The translations under genes and the position numbers were made by a program. Positions 62,733-64,000 of a DNA stretch of 64,000 nt are shown one piece after another. Below the pieces are notes generated by a model that was given only the letters and a program-made list of their open reading frames with translations, did no database searches and had not been told where the DNA came from. The number at the start of each line of letters is the position of its first letter. Position 1 is the first letter of the stretch. Source of the DNA: Hymenobacter plasmatis (lineage in GTDB: Bacteria > Bacteroidota > Bacteroidia > Cytophagales > Hymenobacteraceae); NCBI RefSeq assembly GCF_020711255.1, contig NZ_JAJFAW010000025.1, positions 25,881 through 89,880 on the forward strand, given 5' to 3'.

Positions 62733-63923
62733 TTAACCAACCAGCAGCAAATCTTCCAGCCGGGTGGTGTACTGCGGGGTCCGCCACCGGGCCTGTCCTT
62801 CCCAGGGCGCGCGGGTCTGTCCCCGAGGCAACACCAGAGAAGCCAGCTTCACGGTGCCTTTGCCAAAGCGGCGGTTCAGCGCATCCAGCTCGGCCATTAG
62901 TCGGCTCCGCTTTTCCGAAACGGGCCCGGCTTCAAACAGCGTCAGCTGGGTTTGCCCTTCCGGCTCCAGCCCGTCGAGAATCACCCCCGCTTTGGTGTAG
63001 CGGTTGCCCGGCTGCCAGAGGCGCTTGAGCGCCGCCCGCGCAAACCGGACCAGTTCCATGGTGTCGTTGGTGGCCACGGGCAGCGTTAATACCGCCGAGC
63101 TGGAGTACGGCGGCGCTTCCAGCCCGTAGCGGCTCTTGCTCAGGAAAACTGTGATGAGGTGAGCCGCGTCGCCCTGCCGGCGCAGCTTCTCGGCCGCCCG
63201 GGAGGCAAATGCGCTGACGGCGCCGGTGACATCGGGAAAATCCGTCAGCGGCCGCCCGAACGTGCGCGAGCAGCACAGGCTGCGCCGGGAAAGCGTGCCG
63301 TCCTCACTCGGGGCCAGCCCCTGGCAGGGAAATCCCTGCAGCTCCCGCACCAGCCGGGCGCCCACCACCCCGCCCAGGTGCCGGCGCGCAAAAGCCTCGG
63401 AGCAGCCGGCCAGCCCCGCCGCGGTGGTGATGCCGGCGGCGTAAAGCTTCTGGGCGTACTGCCGCCCGATGCCCCATACATCTTCCGCCGCCACCTGCTC
63501 CAGCGCCCAGCGGCGGCGCTCGGCCGTGTCGAGGTAGCACACCCCACCCAGGGCCGGGTTCTTCTTGGCCAGGCGGTTGGCCAGCTTAGCCAGCGTTTTG
63601 GTGGGCGCGATACCCACGCAGGTGGGAATGCCGGTGCGGGCCAGCACGTTGGCGCGGATGTCACGGGCAAACGTATCCAGGCTGTCCACCACGAAGGGCT
63701 CCATGCCGTGCAGGTCCAGAAAGGCCTCGTCGATGGAGTACACTTCCACCGCGGGCGTTACCTGGCTCAGGTACCACATCACCCGGCGCGACATGTCGCC
63801 GTAGAGGGCGTAGTTGCTGGAGAAGACGGCCACGTGGTGCTGCTCCAGCAGGGGCTTGACCTGGAAGTACGGGTCGCCCATCTGCAGGCCCAGGGCCTTG
63901 GCTTCGGCGGAGCGGGAGATGAT
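62733..63923 (-). CDS. umuC: Y-family DNA polymerase subunit UmuC, 3' exon of an intron-interrupted gene
   Basis: The exon encodes about 396 residues from IISRSAEAKALGLQMGDPYF to the C-terminus. The Y-family catalytic motif VEVYSIDEAFLDLHG and the little-finger region are intact. The first 30 or so residues, including the first catalytic Asp (expected in ALVDCNNFY), are missing. Directly upstream, the DNA reads as the 3' end of a group II intron, so the 5' exon should lie beyond it to the right of the window. UmuC performs error-prone translesion synthesis. No umuD is visible. Confidence 0.88.
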   Translation of the reverse strand: MISRSAEAKALGLQMGDPYFQVKPLLEQHHVAVFSSNYALYGDMSRRVMWYLSQVTPAVEVYSIDEAFLDLHGMEPFVVDSLDTFARDIRANVLARTGIPTCVGIAPTKTLAKLANRLAKKNPALGGVCYLDTAERRRWALEQVAAEDVWGIGRQYAQKLYAAGITTAAGLAGCSEAFARRHLGGVVGARLVRELQGFPCQGLAPSEDGTLSRRSLCCSRTFGRPLTDFPDVTGAVSAFASRAAEKLRRQGDAAHLITVFLSKSRYGLEAPPYSSSAVLTLPVATNDTMELVRFARAALKRLWQPGNRYTKAGVILDGLEPEGQTQLTLFEAGPVSEKRSRLMAELDALNRRFGKGTVKLASLVLPRGQTRAPWEGQARWRTPQYTTRLEDLLLVG

Positions 63924-64000
63924 GTTATGGTCAGCCGGGGAATCGCTCCCCCGGCTGCCACTTCAGAACCGTGCGTGAGACTTTCACCTCACACGGCTCC
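63924..64000 (-). mobile_element. 3' end of a group II intron (domains V and VI)
   Basis: On the minus strand 63999-63966 is an exact 34-nt domain V. It has a 7-bp lower stem (GAGCCGU with ACGGUUC), the AGC catalytic triad at nt 2-4, a 2-nt GC bulge, an upper stem and a GAAA tetraloop. Domain VI follows (63958-63929), with stems GGC/G-CC and AGCCGGGG/CCCCGGCU and a bulged A at 63931. Counting 8 nt from that branch A puts the 3' splice site after 63924 (ending AC), directly at the umuC codon ATC. The rest of the intron, and any intron-encoded reverse transcriptase, lies outside the window. Confidence 0.9.

Overview
The window is GC-rich DNA from a member of the Bacteroidota, most likely a Hymenobacter-like Cytophagales bacterium. 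This rests on family content: Bacteroidetes-type conjugation genes (TraE/F/G/J/K/M/N/O), HYC_CC_PP, DUF6660 and DUF6799 proteins, a GDCCVxC protein, OprD-like Bacteroidetes porin and RND-TolC fusion genes. It also rests on promoters fitting the Bacteroidetes -7 consensus TAnnTTTG. No rRNA, tRNA or CRISPR array was seen. The density of metal-resistance, transfer and defence genes points to a plasmid, an integrative element or a genomic island.

Layout. (a) 1-5.6 kb is a lower-GC patch: an ABC-three-component (ABC-3C) conflict system cut by the left edge, a tyrosine recombinase beside a decayed second copy, and a lone HEPN-like gene. (b) 5.6-16.6 kb (minus) is a type IV secretion operon, followed by a divergent HTH gene and a TOPRIM protein (16.8-19.9 kb). 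No relaxase or VirD4-type coupling protein lies in the window. (c) 19.9-35.2 kb is a copper/silver region: Met/His-rich protein, CopZ-like chaperone, Csp-type storage protein, two HMA-AraC fusion regulators, a Cus-type efflux operon with a split CusA and two adaptors, CopA ATPase, cupredoxin and a DUF305 lipoprotein. (d) 35.4-38.4 kb holds a lone restriction-like nuclease and a hipBA module. (e) 38.6-39.9 kb is a small ArsR-MerTP-GDCCVxC mercury-type operon.

(f) 39.9-49.4 kb (minus) is a sulfur operon: ArsR/BigR-like regulator, TauE/SafE exporter, persulfide-dioxygenase-type beta-lactamase-fold/rhodanese protein, rhodanese, two YeeE-type sulfur channels, methyltransferase, TsdA-like dihaem cytochrome, porin, DsrE protein and MFS transporter. 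A TlpA-like thioredoxin is divergent. The same palindrome lies on both sides of the regulator gene. (g) 50.2-62.6 kb (minus) is a long divalent-metal operon: DUF6660 protein, CzcA-TolC fusion, CzcB, YnfA, MFS, ZntA-like ATPase, two DUF305 lipoproteins, a ZIP-family transporter and an unknown 88-residue protein. (h) At the right edge a umuC gene is interrupted by a group II intron whose domains V and VI are readable.

Taken together, the metal genes cover sensing, cytosolic chaperoning and storage, inner-membrane export and trans-envelope RND efflux, with several Met/His-rich periplasmic proteins that may buffer metal. The most unusual items are the intron in umuC, the split cusA, the paired HMA-AraC regulators (one missing a metal-site cysteine), the duplicated operator around the sulfur regulator, and the ABC-3C locus.
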